Source: Flavobacterium sp. SH_e (GTDB taxonomy: Bacteria > Bacteroidota > Bacteroidia > Flavobacteriales > Flavobacteriaceae). Taken from it: 64,000 nucleotides of DNA. The position numbers were made by a program, and so were the translations under genes. The notes under the pieces are model-generated. The model did no database searches and was not told the origin of the DNA. It worked only from the letters and a program-made list of their open reading frames with translations. This document shows, in pieces, positions 53,669-60,379 of the stretch (position 1 is its first letter; each line of letters starts with the position of its first letter). The DNA is taken from positions 1,009,435 through 1,073,434 of the forward strand of contig NZ_JAOVZN010000006.1 of assembly GCF_025717045.1 (NCBI RefSeq), read 5' to 3'.

Positions 53669-53695
53669 TTTGATTTACTTTATTTTGTAAATTTG
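53669..53695 (+). promoter_or_regulatory. Candidate promoter of the broken small gene
   Basis: TTTG (53669-53672) and TAAATTTG (53688-53695) are 15 bases apart, 23 bases before the ATG. The -7 match is exact but the spacing is slightly short. Confidence 0.45.
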
Positions 53696-53718
53696 TAAGA
53701 ATAAGAAATGTAGGAATA

Positions 53719-53913
53719 ATGAGTTCGGGTAAAGAAAATAAAAAGAACAAGGTTGAAGAGCCAAGAGTTGAATACGAAGTTTAAAAGCCAAAATTTAAAG
53801 GTATAGACCCTGAAGCTTTTGATTTTGATGCCGAGTTTGCAAAGGGATTGACACCAGAGGAATTTAAAGCTGAAATGTCTAAAAGAATTCAGAATTATCC
53901 TTTGAGAAAATAA
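53719..53913 (+). pseudogene. Small gene interrupted by an in-frame TAA
   Basis: Reading from the ATG at 53719 gives 21 residues (MSSGKENKKNKVEEP, RVEYEV), then TAA at 53782-53784. The same frame continues for 42 more codons to a natural stop at 53911-53913, with coding-like composition ('KPKFKGIDPEAFDFDAEFAKG', 'LTPEEFKAEMSKRIQNYP'). The most likely reading is a 64-residue charged protein in which one codon (for example TTA or AAA) became TAA. A sequencing error or programmed readthrough is also possible. A candidate promoter lies before it and a terminator after it. Confidence 0.6.
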
Positions 53914-53918
53914 CAAAA

Positions 53919-53959
53919 TAAAAAAACCTCATAAACTAATTAAGTCTATGAGGTTTTTT
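53919..53959. terminator. Bidirectional terminator between the small gene and fabD
   Basis: A perfect 13-bp stem (arm AAAAAACCTCATA; 53921-53933 with 53947-53959) has a 13-base loop, with A-run and T-run flanks. Confidence 0.85.
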
Positions 53960-54004
53960 TATGTGATTTAGATACGAAAGACGCACTGCAGTGCGTCTCT
54001 AAGA

Positions 54005-54877
54005 TTAAGCGTTAGCAGTAGCAGCTTCTTTATCAATTTTATTAATCAAACCAGCTAAAACTTTTCCAGGACCAACTTCAGTAAACAAAGTCGCGCCATC
54101 AGCGATCATTTGCTGAACAGACTGAGTCCATTTTACAGGAGCAGTTAATTGAATGATTAAGTTCTTTTTAATTTCATTTGCGTCAGAAACTGCGTTTGCA
54201 GTTACATTTTGATACACTGGACAAATTGGAGTAGAGAAAGTCGTTGCTTCAATTGCAGCAGCTAATTCTTCTCTTGCTGGTTCCATCATTGGTGAGTGGA
54301 AAGCACCTCCAACAGGCAAAATTAAAGCACGTTTTGCTCCAGCAGCTTTCATAGCTTCACAAGCTTTTTCAACAGCAGTAGTTTCACCGGAAATTACTAA
54401 TTGTCCAGGACAGTTATAATTTGCAGCAACCACAACACCATCAATAGAAGCACAAACTTCTTCCACAACATTATCAGCTAAACCTAAAACAGCTGCCATT
54501 GTAGATGGAGTGATTTCGCAAGCTTTTTGCATGGCTAATGCACGTTGAGAAACTAATTTTAAACCATCCTCAAAAGATAAAGTTCCGTTAGCAACTAAAG
54601 CAGAGAATTCTCCTAATGAATGTCCTGCAACCATTTCCGGTTTGAAATCTTCTAAAGTTTTAGCTAAAATAACAGAGTGTAAAAATACAGCTGGTTGTGT
54701 AACTTTAGTTTCTTTTAGTTCTTCGGCAGTGCCTTCAAACATGATATCTGTAATTCTAAAACCTAATATTTCATTAGCTTTTTCAAATAATTCTTTGGCT
54801 ACAGCCGAATTTTCATAAAGGTCTTTACCCATTCCTGTGAATTGCGCTCCTTGACCCGGAAATACGTATGCTTTCAT
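54005..54877 (-). CDS. fabD: Malonyl-CoA:ACP transacylase
   Basis: FabD moves malonyl groups from CoA to acyl carrier protein for fatty acid synthesis. The 290-residue protein has 'FPGQGAQFTGMGKDL' at the start, the GHSLGE nucleophile elbow (Ser87), His194 in 'GGAFHSPMM', and 'LFTEVGPGKVL' near the end. It is not beside other fab genes. A TACTTTTG -7 candidate (CAAAAGTA at 54935-54942 on the plus strand) precedes it. Confidence 0.95.
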   Translation of the reverse strand: MKAYVFPGQGAQFTGMGKDLYENSAVAKELFEKANEILGFRITDIMFEGTAEELKETKVTQPAVFLHSVILAKTLEDFKPEMVAGHSLGEFSALVANGTLSFEDGLKLVSQRALAMQKACEITPSTMAAVLGLADNVVEEVCASIDGVVVAANYNCPGQLVISGETTAVEKACEAMKAAGAKRALILPVGGAFHSPMMEPAREELAAAIEATTFSTPICPVYQNVTANAVSDANEIKKNLIIQLTAPVKWTQSVQQMIADGATLFTEVGPGKVLAGLINKIDKEAATANA

Positions 54878-54950
54878 TTGTCTAATTTAATTTTTACTTT
54901 TTTTTAAAATTGAAAATTAGTTTCAATTGGAAGGCAAAAGTACTATTTTT

Positions 54951-55313
54951 TTAGCTCGTATAACCCTTAAACATATAAATCCACGCTAATCTTGAAAATC
55001 TAAGATTAAAAGGAGTCAGTAAAGTAATCACAACAGCAATGATAGGAAGGATTCTTAAATCGAAGTTGGTTTCGAAGAAATACTGTGCAATGCAATACGT
55101 TGCAATTCCTTGAGCTACTGTTAATCCGTAATTTACATACATTGCTCCAAAGAAGTAACCAGGCTCTTTTTGAAATTTATAGTGACAGTGACTGCAGTAT
55201 TCATTCATCTTTGGAAAACTGAAATTTAGAAAAATGTTCTTGTCTGTAAAAACTTTTCCTTTATGACAAACAGGACATTCGTTTTTTAAAATATGAGTTA
55301 ATGCGCTTGACAT
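54951..55313 (-). CDS. DUF983-family membrane protein
   Basis: This 120-residue protein has two CxxC zinc-ribbon-like pairs (CPVCHKG and CSHCHYKF) in the first 45 residues, then two membrane helices (about 50-70 and 80-100). DUF983 proteins are widely conserved in Bacteroidota and alpha-proteobacteria; function unknown. A TACCTTTG box (55337-55344 on the complement) lies 23 bases before the ATG. It is divergent from the AraC-family regulator gene at 55408. Confidence 0.85.
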   Translation of the reverse strand: MSSALTHILKNECPVCHKGKVFTDKNIFLNFSFPKMNEYCSHCHYKFQKEPGYFFGAMYVNYGLTVAQGIATYCIAQYFFETNFDLRILPIIAVVITLLTPFNLRFSRLAWIYMFKGYTS

Positions 55314-55407
55314 GATAATGTTGATTTTTGTTTATACAAAGGTAATTTGGAATGACTTAAAAGTCTTTTTTATATCTTCGCTTATTATAGCACAAAAAAG
55401 ACATTTT

Positions 55408-56268
55408 ATGAAAAGATATCCCGTTTATAGTGTTCAGAATTTTAGCTGTAACGATATTCACCGTGATTTCTATGTAAATACATTTAAAGAACATTTGAAA
55501 AATCACAGTTTTGTCGAAGAACCGCATCGGCATGATTCGTATTTAATGGTCTTTTTTACGAAAGGTTCAGGATTGCATGAAGTCGATTTTGACCAGTTTG
55601 AAATCAAAAGAGGAAGTTTGTTTGTGTTGCAACCAGGACAAATGCATCATTGGAATTTATCGGAAAATATTGAAGGTTTTGTAATTATCTTTTCTCAAGA
55701 ATTGTACAATTTGTATTTCGGACAGAAAAAAATTAACGATTATAATTTTTACCATTCAATTCATAATCGACCAGAAATGGTTTTTGAAGAAAATGAAATT
55801 CCGAAAATCCAACCTTATTTTGACCTTCTGATTCAGGAAAATAGCCAGAATAATAAATATCAATTAGATAAATTGCTGAATTTATTAGACTGTATTCATA
55901 TTGAAGTTGCACGAAAATATAGTGAAACATATTCCCATCAAACGCATTCGTACAATATCAAAATAAATACATTCGAGTCGCTTTTAGAAGAATATTTCAG
56001 AACCGAGAAATTACCTTCATTTTATGCAGAAAAATTAAATATCACACTTAAGCATTTGAACAGAATTTGCAACGAAATTCTCCAAAAAACCGCCACAGAA
56101 GTAATTACAGACCGAGTGATTTTAGAAATCAAAAGAATGCTGATCGATAAGCAATTAGCCGTAAATGAAGTCGCATTCAAAGTTGGTTACGAAGATTATT
56201 CGTATTTCTCCCGCTTCTTCAAAAAACAAACAGGAATGTCGCCAACAGAATTTAGAAATATAAAATAA
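55408..56268 (+). CDS. AraC-family transcriptional regulator with cupin sensor
   Basis: From the ATG at 55408 the protein has 286 residues. The N-terminal cupin-like domain ('HRHDSYLMVFFTKGSGLHEVDFDQFEIKRGSLFVLQPGQMHHW', about residues 40-85) likely binds a small effector. The C-terminal AraC HTH is clear: 'PSFYAEKLNITLKHLNRIC', 'VNEVAFKVGYEDYSYFSRFFKKQTGMSPTEFR'. An open frame from 55312 upstream lacks a sensible start. It is divergent from the DUF983 gene. Its targets are unknown. Confidence 0.9.
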   Translation: MKRYPVYSVQNFSCNDIHRDFYVNTFKEHLKNHSFVEEPHRHDSYLMVFFTKGSGLHEVDFDQFEIKRGSLFVLQPGQMHHWNLSENIEGFVIIFSQELYNLYFGQKKINDYNFYHSIHNRPEMVFEENEIPKIQPYFDLLIQENSQNNKYQLDKLLNLLDCIHIEVARKYSETYSHQTHSYNIKINTFESLLEEYFRTEKLPSFYAEKLNITLKHLNRICNEILQKTATEVITDRVILEIKRMLIDKQLAVNEVAFKVGYEDYSYFSRFFKKQTGMSPTEFRNIK

Positions 56269-56274
56269 AAAAAG

Positions 56275-56343
56275 GCTTCGACTTCGTTCAGTCTAACATG
56301 CGATATATCTTGAAATGGATGTCAGGCTGAGCGAAGTCGAAGC
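56275..56343. repeat. REP-like inverted repeat (TTCGACTTCG family)
   Basis: The 25-base arms 56275-56299 and 56319-56343 pair with three G-T pairs around a 19-base loop; the arm contains GCTTCGACTTCG. It lies between the AraC gene and a terminator. The sequence is of the type dispersed many times in flavobacterial chromosomes. Confidence 0.65.
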
Positions 56344-56357
56344 TCGTTCCTAAAAGC

Positions 56358-56392
56358 AAAAAAGCCTGCACTCCCGAGAAAGGTGCAGGCTT
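56358..56392. terminator. Terminator between the AraC gene and yceI
   Basis: AAGCCTGCAC and GTGCAGGCTT pair around an 11-base loop, with an A-run on the left, so it works best for the minus-strand yceI gene. Confidence 0.8.
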
Positions 56393-56429
56393 CCTAACCA
56401 ACCAATTAAATCTAATCTAAAACCAAAGA

Positions 56430-56963
56430 TTAAGCTTGTTTTGCTAATTGAATTTCGATGTTTAATTTAACTTCTTCTCCAACTAACACACCGCCAGTTT
56501 CAAGAGCAGAGTTCCAGTTTAAACCCCAGTCTTTACGGTTAATTTTTCCTTCAATATTTAAACCAACTTTAGTATTTCCCCAAGGATCAGTCATGATTCC
56601 GCTAAATTCTACTGGGAATTTTACAGTTTTAGAAACACCTTTAATGTCTAAGTCTCCAGTAATTTCATAATCTCCATCATCGATTTTTTTGAAAGATGAA
56701 GATTTGAATGTTAATTTTGGATGATTTTCTACGTCAAAGAAATCACCACTTCTTAAGTGACCATCTCTGTCTGCATTTGCAGTATCGATAGAAGCAATGT
56801 CAGCAGAAAACTGAATATCTGCATTTTCGAAATTTTCTCCGTCAGTTGTTACTGTTGCATCGTAAGTTCCAAATTTTCCTGAAACATTAGTAAACATCAT
56901 GTGTTTTACTTTAAAACCAATTTCTGAGTGAGTTGGGTCAATTGACCATTTTGTAGTTGCCAT
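56430..56963 (-). CDS. YceI-family protein
   Basis: YceI proteins are lipocalin-like barrels that bind isoprenoid-type lipids. This 177-residue copy has the family pattern 'TKWSIDPTHSEIGFKVKHMMFTNVSGKF', 'GHLRSGDFFDVENHPKLTFKSS' and 'WGLNWNSALETGGVLVGEEVKL'. It lacks a signal peptide (it begins MATTKWSID), so it should be cytoplasmic, unlike E. coli YceI. Its promoter shares a palindromic element and spacing with the downstream-located pirin gene. Confidence 0.9.
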   Translation of the reverse strand: MATTKWSIDPTHSEIGFKVKHMMFTNVSGKFGTYDATVTTDGENFENADIQFSADIASIDTANADRDGHLRSGDFFDVENHPKLTFKSSSFKKIDDGDYEITGDLDIKGVSKTVKFPVEFSGIMTDPWGNTKVGLNIEGKINRKDWGLNWNSALETGGVLVGEEVKLNIEIQLAKQA

Positions 56964-57007
56964 AATTTTATTTTTTTAAATAATTAATTTGTTTCATTTT
57001 GATAGGA

Positions 57008-57053
57008 CAAAGTTACGGTGACAGTTGTCCTGGAGCACTTAACCTAGATTAAG
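57008..57053 (-). promoter_or_regulatory. yceI promoter with palindromic operator
   Basis: On the minus strand, TAACTTTG (57008-57015) is preceded 22 bases upstream by the 16-bp palindrome CTTAACCTAGATTAAG (57038-57053). There is no TTTG -33. With a start about five bases after the -7 box, the palindrome is centred near -42, where class II activators bind. The pirin promoter has the same design. Confidence 0.7.
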
Positions 57054-57090
57054 AAATAAAAAATGTAATAAGATTGTGATTTGTTTTTCC

Positions 57091-57152
57091 CGCAGATTTG
57101 CAGATCAAGCAGATTTTTATTTTTACAATCTCCTGAATCTGCAAAATCTGCG
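57091..57152. repeat. CCGCAGATTT-family inverted repeat, copy 1
   Basis: CGCAGATTTGCAGAT (57091-57105) is inverted as ATCTGCAAAATCTGCG (57137-57152) around a 31-base loop. The relative at 61999-62048 has the same arms with a shorter loop. It lies between the yceI promoter and the pirin terminator and is not coding. Confidence 0.65.
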
Positions 57153-57202
57153 AGAGACTTTTTATCCTTTTAAGTTTAAAACCGTTCAATGATTGAAGTT
57201 AC

Positions 57203-57249
57203 AAAAAAAGAAACGATAATAATCTGATTTACAGATTGATTATCGTTTC
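57203..57249 (-). terminator. Terminator after the pirin gene
   Basis: GAAACGATAATAATCTG pairs with CAGATT and GATTATCGTTTC (one bulge), with a 7-base A-run that becomes a U-run on the minus strand. Confidence 0.75.
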
Positions 57250-57281
57250 AAGATACAGGTATTTAATTGTTTTTGTTTGAA

Positions 57282-57998
57282 TTAATAATTCATAGGAATA
57301 TCCATTAATAAAAATTCAGCATCTGTATTGGCTTTAATATTTAAAGTATCAGTTCCTGAAATTCCAACTGCGTCACGAGAATTTAATTCCTGACCGTTGA
57401 TGGTTACATTTCCTTTTAAAACGAAAGCATAAACTCCGTTTCCTTCTTTTTTGATTTTATATTCAGCAGTAACTCCAGAATCGAAATTACCCATGTTGAA
57501 CCAAGCGTCTTGGTGAATCCAAACACCTTCATCATCTGCATTTGGAGATAAAACCTGAGATAATTTATTATGTCTGTCAGCAACATCCAAAGTAATTTGC
57601 TGATAACGTGGCGTAACGTTTCTTTTATTTGGAAACAACCAAATCTGCAATAATTTAGTCTGCTGATCTGCATTCGGATTAAACTCGCTATGCTGAATTC
57701 CAGTTCCCGCGCTCATCACTTGAATATCTCCGTTTTTAATAACTTCAGTATTTCCCATGCTGTCTTTATGTGCTAAATCACCTTCAAGCGGAATTGTAAT
57801 AATTTCCATGTTATCGTGAGGATGCGTTCCAAATCCCATTCCAGCAGCAATCGTATCATCGTTCAAAACACGAAGCGCTCCAAACTGAATTCTATCAGGA
57901 TTGTACCAGCTCGCAAAACTAAAGCTATGATAAGCGTTCAACCATCCGTGATTTGCGTTTCCTCTTGATTCTGCTTTGTGCAATACTATATTTTCCAT
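57282..57998 (-). CDS. Pirin-family bicupin
   Basis: This 238-residue bicupin has the four metal ligands of pirin: His59 and His61 in 'GFGTHPHDNMEII', and His103 and Glu105 in 'GTGIQHSEFNPN'. Bacterial pirins are often quercetinase-like dioxygenases or redox sensors; which applies here is not decided. The promoter is like that of yceI, with a matching palindrome at 58057-58072. Confidence 0.92.
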   Translation of the reverse strand: MENIVLHKAESRGNANHGWLNAYHSFSFASWYNPDRIQFGALRVLNDDTIAAGMGFGTHPHDNMEIITIPLEGDLAHKDSMGNTEVIKNGDIQVMSAGTGIQHSEFNPNADQQTKLLQIWLFPNKRNVTPRYQQITLDVADRHNKLSQVLSPNADDEGVWIHQDAWFNMGNFDSGVTAEYKIKKEGNGVYAFVLKGNVTINGQELNSRDAVGISGTDTLNIKANTDAEFLLMDIPMNY

Positions 57999-58026
57999 GA
58001 TTTTATCCTTTTGTATTTTTATAGTA

Positions 58027-58072
58027 CAAAGATACGGTCGATGTAAAGGAAAAGCACTTAATCTAGGTTAAG
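58027..58072 (-). promoter_or_regulatory. pirin promoter with palindromic operator
   Basis: TATCTTTG (58027-58034 on the complement) is preceded 22 bases upstream by CTTAATCTAGGTTAAG (58057-58072), the exact reverse complement of the yceI element. The flanks AGCA before the palindrome and TACGGT next to the -7 box are shared as well. Confidence 0.7.
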
Positions 58073-58177
58073 TTCTTTGAGATGCTAAGTTTTGAAGGTT
58101 CTGAGGGACTAAGGTTTTAGAAACAAAGACACAAAGTCACAGAAATTCAAAGGGTTTATCTCAAAGTAACCACGTGG

Positions 58178-58281
58178 CTTGTCATTTCGACGAAGGAGAA
58201 ATCTTCGCAAGTAAATCCGCAATGTGAATCCAATCTTTGTCGAGCTTCTCACGTGGATTTCTCCTTCGTCGAAATGACAAG
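58178..58281. repeat. REP-like perfect inverted repeat (GTCATTTCGAC family)
   Basis: Perfect 26-base arms (58178-58203 and 58256-58281) contain GTCATTTCGACGAAGGAGAA and its complement, around a 52-base loop with a second CACGTGG copy. It lies after the 58321-58680 gene and could terminate it. A half-copy is at 29550-29606. Confidence 0.8.
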
Positions 58282-58320
58282 ATTGGGGCGAATTATTAGA
58301 CTGAAATCTGTTCAACTAAA

Positions 58321-58680
58321 TTATTTAATCCTAATCAATTTCCCTTTCCCAACCACTTCATCAAGATAATTCATAGAAGAACTTTTCTTATCATGCATGA
58401 AAAAAGGAATAGTATCTTTTTCGATTTGATCTTTTGGGATACTGATAATCAAATCCGTATTAATAAAATTATCAAGTAGTATTGCGTTGCCATAAGAAAT
58501 CCTTCCTTTTGGCAGATACTTGTTGTCAAAAGCAAAAACGCTATCCTTAAAAGTAATTTTATCTTTTAGAATATACAAATCGTTATCTTCTATTAGGTAA
58601 TTATAACGGCCATTAAGTTTTTCTGTTTTCTGGCTTAAATTAATAGAAAACAGCATTATTAATAAAGATAAATAGTGCAT
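58321..58680 (-). CDS. Small exported protein of unknown function
   Basis: I do not recognise a family. The 119-residue protein has a signal-like hydrophobic N-terminus ('HYLSLLIMLFSINLSQ') and a beta-rich remainder with 'LYILKDKITFKDSVFAF'. It ends 'VGKGKLIRIK'. It starts six bases after the stop of the RamB-like regulator on the same strand, so they are probably co-transcribed. A role in acetate or glyoxylate metabolism is not shown. Confidence 0.55.
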   Translation of the reverse strand: MHYLSLLIMLFSINLSQKTEKLNGRYNYLIEDNDLYILKDKITFKDSVFAFDNKYLPKGRISYGNAILLDNFINTDLIISIPKDQIEKDTIPFFMHDKKSSSMNYLDEVVGKGKLIRIK

Positions 58681-58686
58681 AAAATT

Positions 58687-60168
58687 CTAACTATATTGAT
58701 TCATAAACTGCTGTACAACCGCATCTGTATTTTCGTGACGTTTCTTTTTCTCTAAAACAATTGGCGGAGCAGCTCTTTCTAAACAATTTTGTACGGCGCA
58801 AGTTTCGCAAGTTACACCTACAATTCGTTTTACCAAAGGTTTTCCGTCAATGAATTTAAATTTCTTTTTCATTGTCGGATTAATTAAAATTCCGACAGAA
58901 ATACTTCTAATGTAATTTTCTGCGAAGGGATCTTTTGTAGCCGATGAAAAAACCAAATATTCGTTTCCGCTATTGGCGTAACTCGAAATCTGAGCATCAA
59001 AAAAATGAGGCTTATTTTGTCTGATTGCTTCGTTAATAGTTTTTACCGAAACCCATCTTCTGCAATAATGCTCGTTGGTTTCATTGGCGTGCGGTTCCTG
59101 CTGATGTGTAATGTGCAATTCCTTGTTGATTTGATAAACATCAGAACCAATTCGGTGAGATAATCTCAAGAAGAAAAGGTTTTTCAACTGAAAATCTTTT
59201 GGTAATAAATTGGTTAATCTCTGATAAAAAGATTCAGGCGAAACTTCAAAACTTTCAATTAATTGAACAAATTCTTCTGGTTTTGGATTTTCGTCTTCCA
59301 GAAAAAGATTGATTTTATCCACCACTAATTTTCTGGGCAATATTAAAGCGCCTGCAAAATAAGAAGCGTAAAAGTTATTCAAAACCTGATCAAAATTTTC
59401 AAACTTAATCCAAGTAAAAGTGAGTAAACGATCCGAAATTTTCAAATAATTATAGGCTATTTCTTTGGCTAAAATAAAAGCTTTCTGTGGAGCATCAATT
59501 TCGGTTGAAAGCAATAAAGTTCTACTTTTCGGAACGTAAATTGAACGCAAATCTCCTAAAGCTTCCTGATCTGTAAAAGCGATTTCTTTAATGTTGTATT
59601 CGTATTCTTCTTTTAAAATCGCTTCCAGTTCTTCGATGCTGATTTTAGAATCTAAATTAATCTGAAATGACCTTGAAAAAGCAATTACTTTTTCTTCTAA
59701 ATCTTCAAAATAATTGCTGTGCGCTTCCTGATAAGAACGCAAAGCAGCAAGAAAAAAACTTTCTCGGCTTAAATTATAATGCTGTGCAATCTCAAAAATA
59801 GTACTGATAAAGGCATTGACCTTAGCAGGAGCATTCGCAATAATATCAATTAAATCAGCTTCTTGAATTCCAAAAAGTTCCAGCGGAATCTCTTTTAAAA
59901 TTCCAGATTTTAAGATTTCACCAATCGGAGCGAGGTTGTTATCGAGTTTTAAAGATACCATTTGGTCGTAAGTCACGTCCAAATGTTCACATAAAAGCAA
60001 AATTTTATCTGTTTTGGGATATTTTTTTCCCTTTTCAATCTCGTTCAAATATGATTTTGATAGATTGGTCAGTTTGGCCAAACCAAAAAGAGACAAGTTT
60101 TTTTGTGTGCGAACTTGCTTCAATTTTAGCCCAAAAATCAGCTTTATATAGTCTTTTTCGATATCCAT
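58687..60168 (-). CDS. XRE-family regulator with ImmA/IrrE-like domain (RamB/ScfR-type)
   Basis: From the ATG at 60168 the protein has 493 residues. It has an N-terminal HTH (about residues 15-60: 'LKQVRTQKNLSLFGLAKLTNLSKSYLNEIEKG'), a central ImmA/IrrE-like region, and a C-terminal domain with the cysteine motif 'GVTCETCAVQNCLERAAPP' of the DUF2083/short-chain-fatty-acid regulator family. RamB of Corynebacterium belongs here and regulates aceA and aceB. This gene is divergent from aceB, which fits control of the glyoxylate shunt. A TATATTTG box lies right next to the ATG. Confidence 0.88.
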   Translation of the reverse strand: MDIEKDYIKLIFGLKLKQVRTQKNLSLFGLAKLTNLSKSYLNEIEKGKKYPKTDKILLLCEHLDVTYDQMVSLKLDNNLAPIGEILKSGILKEIPLELFGIQEADLIDIIANAPAKVNAFISTIFEIAQHYNLSRESFFLAALRSYQEAHSNYFEDLEEKVIAFSRSFQINLDSKISIEELEAILKEEYEYNIKEIAFTDQEALGDLRSIYVPKSRTLLLSTEIDAPQKAFILAKEIAYNYLKISDRLLTFTWIKFENFDQVLNNFYASYFAGALILPRKLVVDKINLFLEDENPKPEEFVQLIESFEVSPESFYQRLTNLLPKDFQLKNLFFLRLSHRIGSDVYQINKELHITHQQEPHANETNEHYCRRWVSVKTINEAIRQNKPHFFDAQISSYANSGNEYLVFSSATKDPFAENYIRSISVGILINPTMKKKFKFIDGKPLVKRIVGVTCETCAVQNCLERAAPPIVLEKKKRHENTDAVVQQFMNQYS

Positions 60169-60173
60169 AATGT

Positions 60174-60204
60174 CAAATATAAGTATTCTAAAAACAATCG
60201 CAAA
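60174..60204 (-). promoter_or_regulatory. Promoter of the RamB-like regulator
   Basis: On the minus strand, TTTG (60201-60204) and TATATTTG (60174-60181) are 19 bases apart, a textbook pair. The -7 box ends five bases before the ATG, so the mRNA would start at or next to the start codon. Confidence 0.65.
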
Positions 60205-60223
60205 ATAAATATTTTTAAAATTT

Positions 60224-60237
60224 AGCGAACGTTCGCT
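60224..60237. promoter_or_regulatory. Perfect 14-bp palindrome AGCGAACGTTCGCT, candidate operator
   Basis: It lies between the divergent RamB-like gene and aceB, 19 bases upstream of the regulator's -33 box and 142 bases before the aceB ATG. A perfect, GC-rich palindrome in an AT-rich spacer suggests a protein-binding site, probably for the neighbouring regulator; the protein is not proven. Confidence 0.6.
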
Positions 60238-60379
60238 TGTTTTGTAAAAAACTTTTTTATAACATTGTACTGTCAAAACATGTTAATTATGAGTTAGTTA
60301 TGGTTTTGTTGTTTTGATGAAATGAAAAATGATTAGAAAGAGAAACTTTTTAGTCTAATAAAAATTAAAATCTGCAGCT

